Assembly: GCA_050181835.1 (NCBI GenBank)
Contig: JBFXCU010000008.1
Span: forward strand, 1 to 64,000
Length of the DNA: 64,000 nt
Direction of reading: 5' to 3'
From: CAILZL01 sp050181835
Lineage (GTDB): Bacteria > Pseudomonadota > Gammaproteobacteria > Steroidobacterales > Steroidobacteraceae
The notes under the pieces: model-generated
The model's database searches: none
The model's input: only the letters and a program-made list of their open reading frames with translations
Told to the model about the DNA's origin: nothing
Program-made: the position numbers and the translations under genes
Shown: one piece after another, positions 9,740 to 18,836 of the stretch
How positions within the stretch are numbered: position 1 is the first letter of the stretch
How the letters are laid out: each line of letters opens with the position of its first letter

Positions 9740-10960
9740 ATGGCATTTGGTATCGCACTTAGTGGCTTGGCAGCCGCACAATTAGACTTGGACGTGACCG
9801 CTAATAACATTTCCAACTCGGAAACCAGTGGTTTTAAGCAATCACGTACTGAGTTCGCTGAACTGTTTTCCAGCTCCCTACAGGGTGTATCATCGCTACA
9901 ACCCGGCAATGGCGTGCGTGTCGCGAAGATCGCGCAGCAGTTCACTCAGGGCAATATCCAGAACACCAGTAACAGTCTTGATCTGGCCATTAACGGCTCG
10001 GGTTTTTTTGCGGTCAGTGACGGCGGTTCCTTGCAGTACACCCGCGCTGGTGCATTTGCAACCGACAATAATGGTTATGTGGTGAATTCGGCGCTGCAGC
10101 GTCTGCAAATTTATCCAAGCCTTGGTAATGGGTCGTTCAATACCAGTCAGCTTACTGATTTACAGTTGCTTACGGCTCAGAATGCGCCTGCGGCAACTAC
10201 AGCAGGATCCGCTATTTTCAATTTGCCAGCTAATGCTGCACCGCCTACGGCGACGACCTTTGATCCAATCGACCCGACTAGCTACAACAATGCAACGTCG
10301 TTGACAGTGTTTGATTCTCTCGGCGCCGCACATACCGCCACTATGTATTTTGCCAAGACAGCGACAGATAACCAATGGCACTCGAATTTGTATATCGATG
10401 GCACAGCGGTAGGTGGTGCACAAACGCTCACGTACAGCAATGCGGGTGTGTTGACGGCGCCTGCAACGGGAACAATTAACTATGGTACCTACACCCCGGC
10501 TACTGGCGCAGCGGCGATTAATATTGATTTTAATGTGGCGCAAACCACTCAATATGGCAGTACTTTTTCTACCACCAGCCTTTCACAGAATGGCTACACC
10601 ACTGGTCAGTTGTCTGGTATCTCGGTGGACAGCACCGGCATTGTGCAGGCGAATTTTACTAATGGTCAGTCAACCGCGCTAGGACAAGTGGCCATGGTGA
10701 ATTTTGCCAATCCTCAAGGGTTGCAAAAACTTGACGGTACCAGCTGGGCTGAAACATTCGCGTCCGGTCAGCCGATGAATGGTACTGCCGGGACTTCAGG
10801 TTTGGGTGTACTGCAATCAGGTGCGCTAGAGGCTTCCAATGTGGATATCACCAAGCAGCTGGTCAATATGATTGTGGCGCAGCGAAATTATCAGTCCAAC
10901 GCGCAAATGATCTCTACTGAAAAGAACTTGACGCAAACCATCATTGATATGGCGCGATAA
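9740..10960 (+). CDS. flgE: Flagellar hook protein FlgE
   Basis: Main subunit of the hook, 406 residues. N-terminus with ALSGLAAAQLDLDVTANNIS and NSETSGFKQSRTEFAELF, hook-domain segment LAINGSGFFAVSDGGSLQYT, and the C-terminal helix SNVDITKQLVNMIVAQRNYQ are all typical. The central region is rich in T, S, A and N, as in other hooks. CAGGAG precedes the ATG. Confidence 0.97.
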   Translation: MAFGIALSGLAAAQLDLDVTANNISNSETSGFKQSRTEFAELFSSSLQGVSSLQPGNGVRVAKIAQQFTQGNIQNTSNSLDLAINGSGFFAVSDGGSLQYTRAGAFATDNNGYVVNSALQRLQIYPSLGNGSFNTSQLTDLQLLTAQNAPAATTAGSAIFNLPANAAPPTATTFDPIDPTSYNNATSLTVFDSLGAAHTATMYFAKTATDNQWHSNLYIDGTAVGGAQTLTYSNAGVLTAPATGTINYGTYTPATGAAAINIDFNVAQTTQYGSTFSTTSLSQNGYTTGQLSGISVDSTGIVQANFTNGQSTALGQVAMVNFANPQGLQKLDGTSWAETFASGQPMNGTAGTSGLGVLQSGALEASNVDITKQLVNMIVAQRNYQSNAQMISTEKNLTQTIIDMAR

Positions 10961-11008
10961 GGCCATCGTCAATGATCCCTTTATGCATTCAAGCAGTGAG
11001 TAATCAGC

Positions 11009-11749
11009 ATGGATAGGTCCCTATATGTTGCCATGTCGGGTGCCAAGGAGACCCAGCAAGCGCAAGCAGTAAATAACCACAACCTGGCGAACGCCAGTAC
11101 GCATGGTTTCAAGGCCGATTTGGCTGCGTTCCAAAGTCGTGCTGTACAAGGGCCGGGTTTTTCTTCACGGGTTTATGCCACGGCTGAAGCCACTGGTTGG
11201 GATAGTAGTAGCGGTACGTTGAATGCAACTGGGCAGGAGTTGGACATTGCTATTCAGGGTAATGGTTGGTTTGCCGTACAAGCAAGAGATGGTACCGAGG
11301 CCTACACCCGCGCTGGCGATTTGCATGTGGATTCGGGTGGGTTATTAGTCACTGCTTCTGGGTTGCCGGTCATGGGTGATGGTGGGCCAATAACCGTGCC
11401 TGCATACAGTGCTATTAACGTGGGACGCGATGGAACTGTATCCATTGTGCCAGCAGGGCAACAAGCTAGCACCATGGCCGCTGTGGGTCGGATCAAGTTG
11501 GTAAATCCACCAGATGCTGAATTGCAGCGTGGTGATGATGGACTGTTTAGAAGCCGCGATGGCGTCGCCCCGGTGTCAGATGCCAGCGTAACACTTGCCT
11601 CCGGAGCGCTGGAATCGAGCAATGTGAATATCGCCGATGCCATGGTGCAGATGATTGAGTTGTCGCGACGCTTTGAACTGCAAGTAAAGGCAATGCGCAC
11701 CGCTGAAGAAGATGCGGCGGCGGCAGCCAAGTTGTTGGCAATGAACTAA
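11009..11749 (+). CDS. flgF: Flagellar proximal rod protein FlgF
   Basis: Rod subunit of 246 residues. It begins MDRSLYVAMSGAKETQQAQA, a good match to FlgF starts, has the axial segment ELDIAIQGNGWFAVQARDGT, and ends with SNVNIADAMVQMIELSRRFE. The C-terminal region is charged and alanine-rich. Placed between flgE and flgG as usual. Confidence 0.96.
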   Translation: MDRSLYVAMSGAKETQQAQAVNNHNLANASTHGFKADLAAFQSRAVQGPGFSSRVYATAEATGWDSSSGTLNATGQELDIAIQGNGWFAVQARDGTEAYTRAGDLHVDSGGLLVTASGLPVMGDGGPITVPAYSAINVGRDGTVSIVPAGQQASTMAAVGRIKLVNPPDAELQRGDDGLFRSRDGVAPVSDASVTLASGALESSNVNIADAMVQMIELSRRFELQVKAMRTAEEDAAAAAKLLAMN

Positions 11750-11803
11750 CTGAATAATGAATAACCTTAAATCGCAAAGATCAATGAATTTTGGAGAGTC
11801 ATA

Positions 11804-12589
11804 ATGAACACTGCAATGTGGGCAGCAAAGACCGGACTGGATGCGCAACAAACGCAGATGGCCGTTATCTCGAACAATCTGGCAAACGTCAATACCTCCG
11901 GCTTCAAGAAAGGCCGAGCGGTATTCGAAGACCTGATGTATCAAAATTTGCGGCAGGTGGGTGCTGCTACATCGCAGGATACCCAAGCGCCTTCTGGCAT
12001 GTCGTTGGGCACCGGCGTGCGCGTAGTAGCCACTGAAAAGGTATATACGCAAGGCAGCTTTAATCAAACTGGTAATGCACTGGATGTCGCCATCGCAGGC
12101 CGTGGTTTTTTTCAAGTAGCCTTACCCGATGGCACATTGGCGTATACCCGTGATGGCAGTCTGCAGCTTAATTCGCAGGGACAGCTGGTGACTGCCAGCG
12201 GCTATGCCATCCAACCTAGCATGACCATTCCCTCTGGAGCGCAGAGCATAAGTATCTCCGCCGATGGTACGGTCAGCGCGACACTTAGTGGTGAATCATC
12301 ACCTACGCAAGTGGGTACTTTGCAGTTGGCTGACTTTGTTAATTCTGCCGGCCTGCAGGCGCGTGGCGAAAACTTGCTGATGGAGTCTGCTGCCAGTGGC
12401 ACCGCTCAGGTATCGACACCGGGTTTGAATGGTTTGGGTAGTCTGCAACAAGGTGCGGTGGAATCATCGAACGTTAATGTTGTTGAAGAGATGGTCAACA
12501 TGATCCAAGCGCAACGTGCCTACGAAATGAATACCAAGGCTATATCCAGCTCAGATCAAATGCTGCAGTTCCTTAGTCAAAATCTGTAA
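11804..12589 (+). CDS. flgG: Flagellar distal rod protein FlgG
   Basis: Distal rod subunit, 261 residues, the standard length. Diagnostic segments are WAAKTGLDAQQTQMAVISNN, the FlgG-specific loop region FEDLMYQNLRQVGAATSQDT, and SNVNVVEEMVNMIQAQRAYE at the C-terminus. GGAGAG precedes the ATG. It forms the drive-shaft part that passes the P and L rings encoded just downstream. Confidence 0.98.
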   Translation: MNTAMWAAKTGLDAQQTQMAVISNNLANVNTSGFKKGRAVFEDLMYQNLRQVGAATSQDTQAPSGMSLGTGVRVVATEKVYTQGSFNQTGNALDVAIAGRGFFQVALPDGTLAYTRDGSLQLNSQGQLVTASGYAIQPSMTIPSGAQSISISADGTVSATLSGESSPTQVGTLQLADFVNSAGLQARGENLLMESAASGTAQVSTPGLNGLGSLQQGAVESSNVNVVEEMVNMIQAQRAYEMNTKAISSSDQMLQFLSQNL

Positions 12590-12616
12590 TTGAGAAACAC
12601 GTAGGCACCATTAATC

Positions 12617-13315
12617 ATGATTCATTCACATAACATTAGGTTACTGCTGCGCAGTTTCGCTGGCGCTGCATGGCTGGTGGGGATGACTGGTTGCTCAATG
12701 CTACGACCTGAGACTGCCGACTACGCGCCAGTCATGCCAGAAGAAGTTCCGGATGTGCAAGTCGCCAATGGTTCGCTGTTTCAAGCTCATCATGAAATTG
12801 CTTTATTCGAAAATCCGACAGCAAGACGAGCTGGTGATGTGCTGACCATTCGATTGGTGGAGAGTACAACCGCTTCCAAGCAATCCAGCACTACTACCGC
12901 AAAGGCCACCAATGGCAGCTTGGGTGCAGGCACCACGGTGCTGGGCGCACCGATAACAGTAGGTGGCAACAATGTGTTGAATGCGGGTATCAGCAACAGC
13001 ACTGACTTTTCTGGCGCTGGCAGCAGCGCACAGAGCAATAGTCTAGCCGGTGATGTCACGGTGACCGTGGCGAAACGCTATTCCAATGGCAACCTGTTGG
13101 TACGCGGTCAGAAATGGATTGCCATCAATCAGGGGCGCGAATTCGTAAAGATTCAGGGCATTGTGCGGCAGGTGGATGTACAGCCAGATAACACCGTGTT
13201 ATCCACGCGCGTTGCAGATGCCAGCATTGCCTATGGTGCGCAGGGCGCACTAGCTGACGCTAATGCCAAAGGCTGGTTAGCACGTTTCTTTGACTCACCA
13301 CTGACTCCTTTCTAA
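12617..13315 (+). CDS. flgH: Flagellar L-ring lipoprotein FlgH
   Basis: Outer-membrane L-ring subunit of 232 residues. A hydrophobic leader ends in GMTGC, so Cys26 is the likely lipidated residue, although Met at -3 is a weaker lipobox. Conserved FlgH parts are ARRAGDVLTIRLVESTTASK and RGQKWIAINQGREFVKIQGI followed by VRQVDVQPDNTVLSTRVADA. Lies between flgG and flgI. Confidence 0.96.
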   Translation: MIHSHNIRLLLRSFAGAAWLVGMTGCSMLRPETADYAPVMPEEVPDVQVANGSLFQAHHEIALFENPTARRAGDVLTIRLVESTTASKQSSTTTAKATNGSLGAGTTVLGAPITVGGNNVLNAGISNSTDFSGAGSSAQSNSLAGDVTVTVAKRYSNGNLLVRGQKWIAINQGREFVKIQGIVRQVDVQPDNTVLSTRVADASIAYGAQGALADANAKGWLARFFDSPLTPF

Positions 13316-13348
13316 TTCCATCATTCAATTGGTTACGCAGAGAACACT

Positions 13349-14470
13349 ATGACGATGCCCAGAAAAACATGGATGGAGTTGAGTTTCGCCATATTGCTGG
13401 CGTGCTTTAGTGGCATACCAGCCCATGCCGAGCGCGTCAAAGATCTGGCCAGTGTGGCAGGAGTACGCAGTAACCAACTGGTGGGGTATGGCTTGGTGGT
13501 GGGCCTGGATGGGACGGGCGATCAAACATCGCAAGCGCCATTCACCATTCAAAGTATTCGCAACATGTTGACGCAGTTTGGTGTGAGCATTCCCAGCAAT
13601 GTCAATCCACAGTTAAAGAATGTTGCGGCGGTGACCGTAACGGCAGAATTGCCGCCCTTTTCCAAACCGGGTCAGGCTATTGATGTAACCGTGTCTTCCA
13701 TTGGTAATGCTGCCAGCCTGCGTGGTGGCAGTTTGTTGATGACACCCCTGCGCGGTATTGATGGCGAAGTGTATGCCATCGCTCAAGGAAACATGATCGT
13801 TGGCGGCTTTGGTGTGGCAGGTAAAGATGGTTCAAAAATCACCGTTAATGTGCCCAGCTCGGGGCGCATTCCTAATGGTGCTTCGGTGGAGCGCGAAGTA
13901 CCGAATAATTTTGGCAGTACGCCCTATGTTGCTTTGAATCTGCACACGCCAGATTTCACTACCGCATCGCGATTGGTGGAAGGTATCAATTCCTTGCTGG
14001 GCGCAGGTACGGCGCAGGCGCTGGATTCGGTCACTATTAAAGTCGCTGCGCCACTAGATGTCAGCCAGCGCATTGCCTATCTGGCGACTTTGGAGGCGCT
14101 GGAAATAGAGCCGGGCGATGCACCCGCACGCGTCATTGTGAATTCACGCACTGGTACAGTGGTGATTGGTTCACGGGTGCGCGTGCTACCGGCGGCGGTG
14201 TCGCATGGATCATTGACGGTCACCATTTCCGAACGTAGTGAGATCAGTCAGCCTAATCCGCTGGCGTCGGGGCAAACTGTAGTTGCGCCGTCTTCCGCTG
14301 TAACAGTTGAGCAGCCGCAATCGCGCATGTTCCTGTTTGACGCGGGGGTCGATCTCAACACCATCGTGCGCGCGGTGAATCAAGTCGGTGCGGCACCTGG
14401 CGATCTGGTGGCGATACTCGAAGCGTTAAAACAATCCGGCGCGTTACGTGCCGAGTTAATTGTTATTTAA
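13349..14470 (+). CDS. flgI: Flagellar P-ring protein FlgI
   Basis: Periplasmic P-ring subunit, 373 residues with a signal peptide ending near IPAHAERV. Well-conserved segments include ERVKDLASVAGVRSNQLVGY, GLVVGLDGTGDQT, and the C-terminal AINQVGAAPGDLVAILEALK-like stretch (here AVNQVGAAPGDLVAILEALK). Its assembly is assisted by FlgA, encoded at the other end of this cluster. Confidence 0.97.
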   Translation: MTMPRKTWMELSFAILLACFSGIPAHAERVKDLASVAGVRSNQLVGYGLVVGLDGTGDQTSQAPFTIQSIRNMLTQFGVSIPSNVNPQLKNVAAVTVTAELPPFSKPGQAIDVTVSSIGNAASLRGGSLLMTPLRGIDGEVYAIAQGNMIVGGFGVAGKDGSKITVNVPSSGRIPNGASVEREVPNNFGSTPYVALNLHTPDFTTASRLVEGINSLLGAGTAQALDSVTIKVAAPLDVSQRIAYLATLEALEIEPGDAPARVIVNSRTGTVVIGSRVRVLPAAVSHGSLTVTISERSEISQPNPLASGQTVVAPSSAVTVEQPQSRMFLFDAGVDLNTIVRAVNQVGAAPGDLVAILEALKQSGALRAELIVI

Positions 14471-14485
14471 CGGTTGTCACCAATC

Positions 14486-15406
14486 ATGAGCGGCCCTATT
14501 TCCACCCCTAATTCAAACACCGAGTTTTACGGCGACTTTACCGCGCTATCGGCATTGAAGCGGGATGCGCGTGCCGACAATCCACAGGCCCTGCATCAGG
14601 CAGCGCAGCAGTTTGAAAGTTTGTTTACGGAAATGATGCTAAAGAGCATGCGTGCTGCCAACTTTGGCGACTCGCTCACCGGCAGTGATGAAGTGGATTT
14701 TTATCAAGGCATGTTTGATCAGCAGCTATCGCTGCAAATGGCAAAAGGTAAGGGCATGGGACTGGCTGATATGCTGGTACAGCAGCTAGCCCGTTCCGGA
14801 TTGGCAGGTACTACGGCAGAAGTAACCAAGCCTAATGTGGCGAGCTCATCAACTTTGCAGAGGCAATCTTCACTATCTGCTACAGCGCCTACAGCAATAG
14901 TCGCCACAACAGGTAAAGTTGATATTCCAACTACCCCCGATGAGTTTGTGCGTTGCATTTGGCCGCATGCTCAAACTGCTGCTAAGCAGCTGGGCGTTGA
15001 CCCGGCCATGCTGGTGGCGCAGGCGGCATTGGAAACAGGGTGGGGCAAGCATATTCCTGAAAATACCGATGGTAGCAGCAGTATGAACTTGTTTGGCATC
15101 AAGGCCGGTGGTCTCTGGCAGGGAGCTAGCACCGAAGCGAATACACTGGAATATGAGCAGGGTAAGCCGGTGCAGCAAGCAGCTCACTTCAGGTCTTACG
15201 ATTCTATGGCGGATTGCTTTGCCGACTATGCGCAGTTACTTGGTAGCAAAGCGCGCTATCAGGGAGCAATCAACACTGGTGGCGATGCCAAACAGTTTGC
15301 GCAGAGTTTACAGCGCGGTGGTTATGCCACAGATCCAGCTTATTCCGACAAATTGCAAGCTGTGGTGCGCAGTGTCAGTTCTCTGCTTGGTAGCGCAGGC
15401 AGCTGA
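14486..15406 (+). CDS. flgJ: Rod cap and peptidoglycan hydrolase FlgJ
   Basis: Two-domain FlgJ of about 306 residues. The N-terminal rod-cap domain has QAAQQFESLFTEMMLKSMRA; the C-terminal glucosaminidase domain has VAQAALETGWGKHIPENTDG, including the catalytic-type Glu, and SMNLFGIKAGGLWQG. The enzyme opens the cell wall for the growing rod. The two-domain form is characteristic of beta- and gammaproteobacteria. A TTG four codons earlier is also possible; the ATG at 14486 is preferred though its ribosome binding site is weak. Confidence 0.95.
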   Translation: MSGPISTPNSNTEFYGDFTALSALKRDARADNPQALHQAAQQFESLFTEMMLKSMRAANFGDSLTGSDEVDFYQGMFDQQLSLQMAKGKGMGLADMLVQQLARSGLAGTTAEVTKPNVASSSTLQRQSSLSATAPTAIVATTGKVDIPTTPDEFVRCIWPHAQTAAKQLGVDPAMLVAQAALETGWGKHIPENTDGSSSMNLFGIKAGGLWQGASTEANTLEYEQGKPVQQAAHFRSYDSMADCFADYAQLLGSKARYQGAINTGGDAKQFAQSLQRGGYATDPAYSDKLQAVVRSVSSLLGSAGS

Positions 15407-15413
15407 GTCATGC

Positions 15414-15440
15414 TCAAGTTATTCAAGAATCGGTCGCTAA
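15414..15440 (+). promoter_or_regulatory. Sigma-28 promoter candidate of flgKL
   Basis: TCAAGTTA, 11 bases, GTCGCTAA: six of eight positions match in each element (TAAAGTTT and GCCGATAA) with exact spacing. It lies in the 100-base gap before flgK, where a class III promoter is expected. Confidence 0.65.
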
Positions 15441-15506
15441 CCAGTGCACTACCAAGAATATATCTTTCGTTACTGCTCGTAATCGACAATAGGGTAAGGA
15501 GTCCGC

Positions 15507-17399
15507 ATGGCTAGCATGCTTTCTACCGGCGTGTCCGGGCTGTTGTCCATGCAAACTGCGCTGGACACCACCAGCCATAATATCGCCAATTCAGCGACAG
15601 TCGGCTACAACCGTCAGGGCGTAGTGCTGGCTGAGTCCCAACCACAGTTTTCCGGTGGTAGTTGGGTTGGCACGGGTGTCAATGTTGCAACTGTGCGTCG
15701 TTTCTATGATGAGTTAGTTGCTGGGCAAGTGCGTATGGCATCCAGTGGTAAAAGTCAGTGGGAAGTGTATTCCTCGTTGTCAGATCAGGTTAATAACCTC
15801 TTCAGTGATTCAACTACCGGGCTTTCCAGCACCTTACAGGGGCTGGCTAATGCCTTCCAAAACGTAGCCAACTCACCGAGCTCCAGCTCGGAACGACAGG
15901 TGTTGTTATCCAAGGCGCAGACATTGGTCAATCAATTGCAGTCGTATTCATCGCGCCTCAATCAAATAGACGTTCAGATTAACTCGCAACTTGAGAGTGA
16001 GGCTGGCACGGTTACGCAACTTGCCAGCAGTATTGCTACTCTCAATACTAAAATTGCAGCTGCCAGCGTACGGGGTAGCGATGTGCCCAATGATCTGCTG
16101 AATCAGCGTGATCGCTACATTGACGAGCTGGCAACCCATGTCAATGTCAGTACCGTCACTCAAACTGACGGACAAGTAAATGTGTTTATTGGTAATGGGC
16201 AACCGCTAGTGCTGGGTGGCATCGCTTCTAACATTGTGGCAGTGCCTGACAAGTTTGATCTGACTCACAAAACACTGGTAATACAATCCGGTAGTGGTGC
16301 GCAGATTGATATAAGCAAGGCCATTACTGGCGGGACAATGGGCGGCCTGATTGAGTTCCGCGATCAAATGCTGGTACCCGCGCAGAATAATTTGGGTCAA
16401 ATTGCAGTTGGCATGGCAGCGATCATGAATGATCAGCAGCATGCAGGTCTTGATCTGTACGGTTCGCTGGGTGCGGATATGTTTGCAGTGGGTGGCGTGG
16501 GCGTGCGTCAAAGTACTAATAATGCTGGTTCGACCACCATTAGTGTAACGCGTGGTGATGTGCAGGCACTAACCACCAATGACTACATATTGACGCGTAC
16601 TGCCACTGGTTGGTCGTTGCAGAATAGCCTCACTGGACAATCTGTCCCCATGACAGGCAGTGGCACCAGTGGCGATCCATTTGTGGCTGATGGCCTGTCA
16701 TTGGTCGTGTCCGGTAGTGCAGTGACTGGTGATAAATTTCAGATACAGCCAACGCGTGATGCCGTTGCCGGCATGTCGCTGAAACTTACCGACCCTAAAG
16801 CGATTGCTGCTGCGGCGCCGATTATTGCGTCCGCAAATTTAGCCAATACTGGCAGCGCCAGCATTACTTCTGGTGAAGTGCTAGATGCCAGTAACGCCAA
16901 TCTGCAAACAACCGTGACTATCCAGTTTCTATCAGCCAGTAGTTACACCACCGATGGTGGCGTAACAACTAATGCCTACACCGCCGGGCAGAACATTGAT
17001 ATCAATGGTTGGCGGGTAAAGATAACCGGCACACCGGATACGAGCGATCAATTTACCGTCGGTAGTAATAGTGGCGGCAGTGGTGACAATCGTAATGCTT
17101 TGTTGCTGGCTAATGCGCTTGAACGTTCTTACTTGAACGGTGGGGCAGCATCAGTTAATGCGGCAGTTGGCTTGTGGGTTGCTGATATGGGGGTGCGTTC
17201 AAACTTGGCGCAAGCCAATTATTCCACTCAGTCGGCTGTCTATAGCGATTCACTGAATGTGCAGCAAAGTGTGTCTGGCGTTAATCTTGATGAAGAAGCC
17301 GCGAATCTTATTCGTTATCAACAAGCTTATGCAGCAATGTCCAAGGTCATTTCTACTTCCAATGAGATGTTTAAGACGTTAATGCAGGCCTTCAATTAA
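15507..17399 (+). CDS. flgK: Hook-filament junction protein 1 FlgK
   Basis: Junction protein HAP1, 630 residues. The N-terminus MLSTGVSGLLSMQTALDTTS and HNIANSATVGYNRQGVVLAE, and the C-terminus SGVNLDEEAANLIRYQQAYA followed by AMSKVISTSNEMFKTLMQAF, are diagnostic. The N-terminal coiled-coil region (about residues 140-200) and a variable Ser/Thr-rich middle are normal. Exported with help from FlgN. Confidence 0.97.
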   Translation: MASMLSTGVSGLLSMQTALDTTSHNIANSATVGYNRQGVVLAESQPQFSGGSWVGTGVNVATVRRFYDELVAGQVRMASSGKSQWEVYSSLSDQVNNLFSDSTTGLSSTLQGLANAFQNVANSPSSSSERQVLLSKAQTLVNQLQSYSSRLNQIDVQINSQLESEAGTVTQLASSIATLNTKIAAASVRGSDVPNDLLNQRDRYIDELATHVNVSTVTQTDGQVNVFIGNGQPLVLGGIASNIVAVPDKFDLTHKTLVIQSGSGAQIDISKAITGGTMGGLIEFRDQMLVPAQNNLGQIAVGMAAIMNDQQHAGLDLYGSLGADMFAVGGVGVRQSTNNAGSTTISVTRGDVQALTTNDYILTRTATGWSLQNSLTGQSVPMTGSGTSGDPFVADGLSLVVSGSAVTGDKFQIQPTRDAVAGMSLKLTDPKAIAAAAPIIASANLANTGSASITSGEVLDASNANLQTTVTIQFLSASSYTTDGGVTTNAYTAGQNIDINGWRVKITGTPDTSDQFTVGSNSGGSGDNRNALLLANALERSYLNGGAASVNAAVGLWVADMGVRSNLAQANYSTQSAVYSDSLNVQQSVSGVNLDEEAANLIRYQQAYAAMSKVISTSNEMFKTLMQAFN

Positions 17400-17428
17400 G
17401 GCCCGTTAGCTCAAGCAGGAATAACCCT

Positions 17429-18625
17429 ATGCGTTTATCAACTTCCATGATTCATAGTAATGCTGTCAGCGCCATGCTGAAACGGCAGACTGAGATGTCG
17501 AAAACGCAAACAGAAGTATCTAGTGGACTGCGTGTGCAAACACCTTCAGATGACCCGGTTGCGGCAGTGAAGATATTGCAGCTTGAGCAATCCAAGTCTG
17601 CTAATGCCCAATATGGCACCAATATCAGCACGGCGACGACCCGCCTTGAACAAGAAGAGCAAGCGCTGGCAGATAGTAATAATGTCTTGCAGCGTGTTTA
17701 TGAATTGGCAATACAGGCCAACAGTTCCGCCTTGAGTCAGTCTGACCGACAGTCGATTGCGACTGAGCTGGGTGTTCTCAATAAGCAACTGGTTGATGTT
17801 GCTAATCGTAAGGATGCTAATGGCGAGTTTCTGTTCGCGGGGTTATCGTCTGGCACACAACCATTTGCGCGTGATGCTGCTAACAGCATTAGCTATGCCG
17901 GTGATGCGGCTACACGCAGCTTGCAGATAGGTGCTGCACAGTATGTAGAGGATGGTAACTCAGGGCGACAGGTGTTCATGAATGTGCCACAAGGAAATGG
18001 CACTTTTGTCAGCAGTGCTGCCACTACTAATGCGGGAACCGGGATCATTTCCGGCGCAGTATTGAATGCTGCTGCTTGGGTGGCAGATGACTATACGCTG
18101 AGTTTCTCTTCCGCTAGCGACTGGCGGATAACTGATAGTAGCTCCGCAGTGGTTGCTACTGGCTCGGGCTATGTAGCCGGGACGGCTATTAGCTTCAATG
18201 GTATTCAAGTGTCAGTGAGTGGTAACGCCGCCTCAGGCGATTCATTCATTGTTGCGCGTAGTCGTAAGGAAGACGTATTTACTACCATCGACTCATTGGT
18301 TAGTACGATTACATCTGCCGTTAATAATGGTGCAAACCAAGCTCAGTTTCAGAATCGAATTAGTAATTCATTGCAGCAGCTTGATCAGGCAGCTACACAT
18401 ATTACTGACGTTCGTACCGGTGTTGGTGCGCGCCTGTCACTACTGCAAAGTGTTTCCTCGACACAGCAGGACTCGGCAACGCAAATAGAATCTTCATTGT
18501 CTGCTATTCGCGATTCCGATTACACCGAGGCGGTCAGCAGGCTAACTCAGCAATCTCTTGCCCTGCAGGCGGCGCAGCAGTCGTATGTAAAAATTGCTCA
18601 GTTATCGCTGTTTAATTATTTGTAA
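17429..18625 (+). CDS. flgL: Hook-filament junction protein 3 FlgL
   Basis: Junction protein HAP3, 398 residues. It starts MRLSTSMIHSNAVSAMLKRQ, has the flagellin-like N-terminal segment SSGLRVQTPSDDPVAAVKIL, and ends with ESSLSAIRDSDYTEAVSRLT and a C-terminal helix like flagellin D0. Follows flgK by 29 bases, so the two are probably cotranscribed. Confidence 0.97.
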   Translation: MRLSTSMIHSNAVSAMLKRQTEMSKTQTEVSSGLRVQTPSDDPVAAVKILQLEQSKSANAQYGTNISTATTRLEQEEQALADSNNVLQRVYELAIQANSSALSQSDRQSIATELGVLNKQLVDVANRKDANGEFLFAGLSSGTQPFARDAANSISYAGDAATRSLQIGAAQYVEDGNSGRQVFMNVPQGNGTFVSSAATTNAGTGIISGAVLNAAAWVADDYTLSFSSASDWRITDSSSAVVATGSGYVAGTAISFNGIQVSVSGNAASGDSFIVARSRKEDVFTTIDSLVSTITSAVNNGANQAQFQNRISNSLQQLDQAATHITDVRTGVGARLSLLQSVSSTQQDSATQIESSLSAIRDSDYTEAVSRLTQQSLALQAAQQSYVKIAQLSLFNYL

Positions 18626-18709
18626 AGGGGGCGGTTTACCAATATTTCGTGGATAAGGCGGCATTTAAGTGATTCAACGCACAGAATCAGTATTCGCAAG
18701 TTTAGCCTA

Positions 18710-18736
18710 TAAAGTTCTTTAATCAGCCTCCGATAT
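18710..18736 (+). promoter_or_regulatory. Sigma-28 (FliA) promoter of fliC
   Basis: TAAAGTTC, 11 bases, TCCGATAT. The -35 element matches seven of eight consensus positions and the -10 element six of eight, with exact spacing. Predicted start near 18743 gives a leader of about 94 bases before fliC. Confidence 0.9.
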
Positions 18737-18764
18737 AGCCATTGAACAGCGGCCCTGCACCCAA

Positions 18765-18805
18765 CAGCGCAGACCGCGCTGGAACAGCTCCGGACGGGTG
18801 TCCGG
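18765..18805 (+). promoter_or_regulatory. Tandem hairpins in the fliC leader
   Basis: Two perfect inverted repeats lie in the predicted fliC leader: CAGCGC/GCGCTG (18765-18770 and 18776-18781, 5-base loop) and CCGGAC/GTCCGG (18790-18795 and 18800-18805, 4-base loop). They precede the ribosome binding site AGAGGAG at 18822-18828 and leave it free. They may stabilise the message. Confidence 0.5.
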
Positions 18806-18836
18806 GCGGCCAGGTAACCCCAGAGGAGCAATTTCC

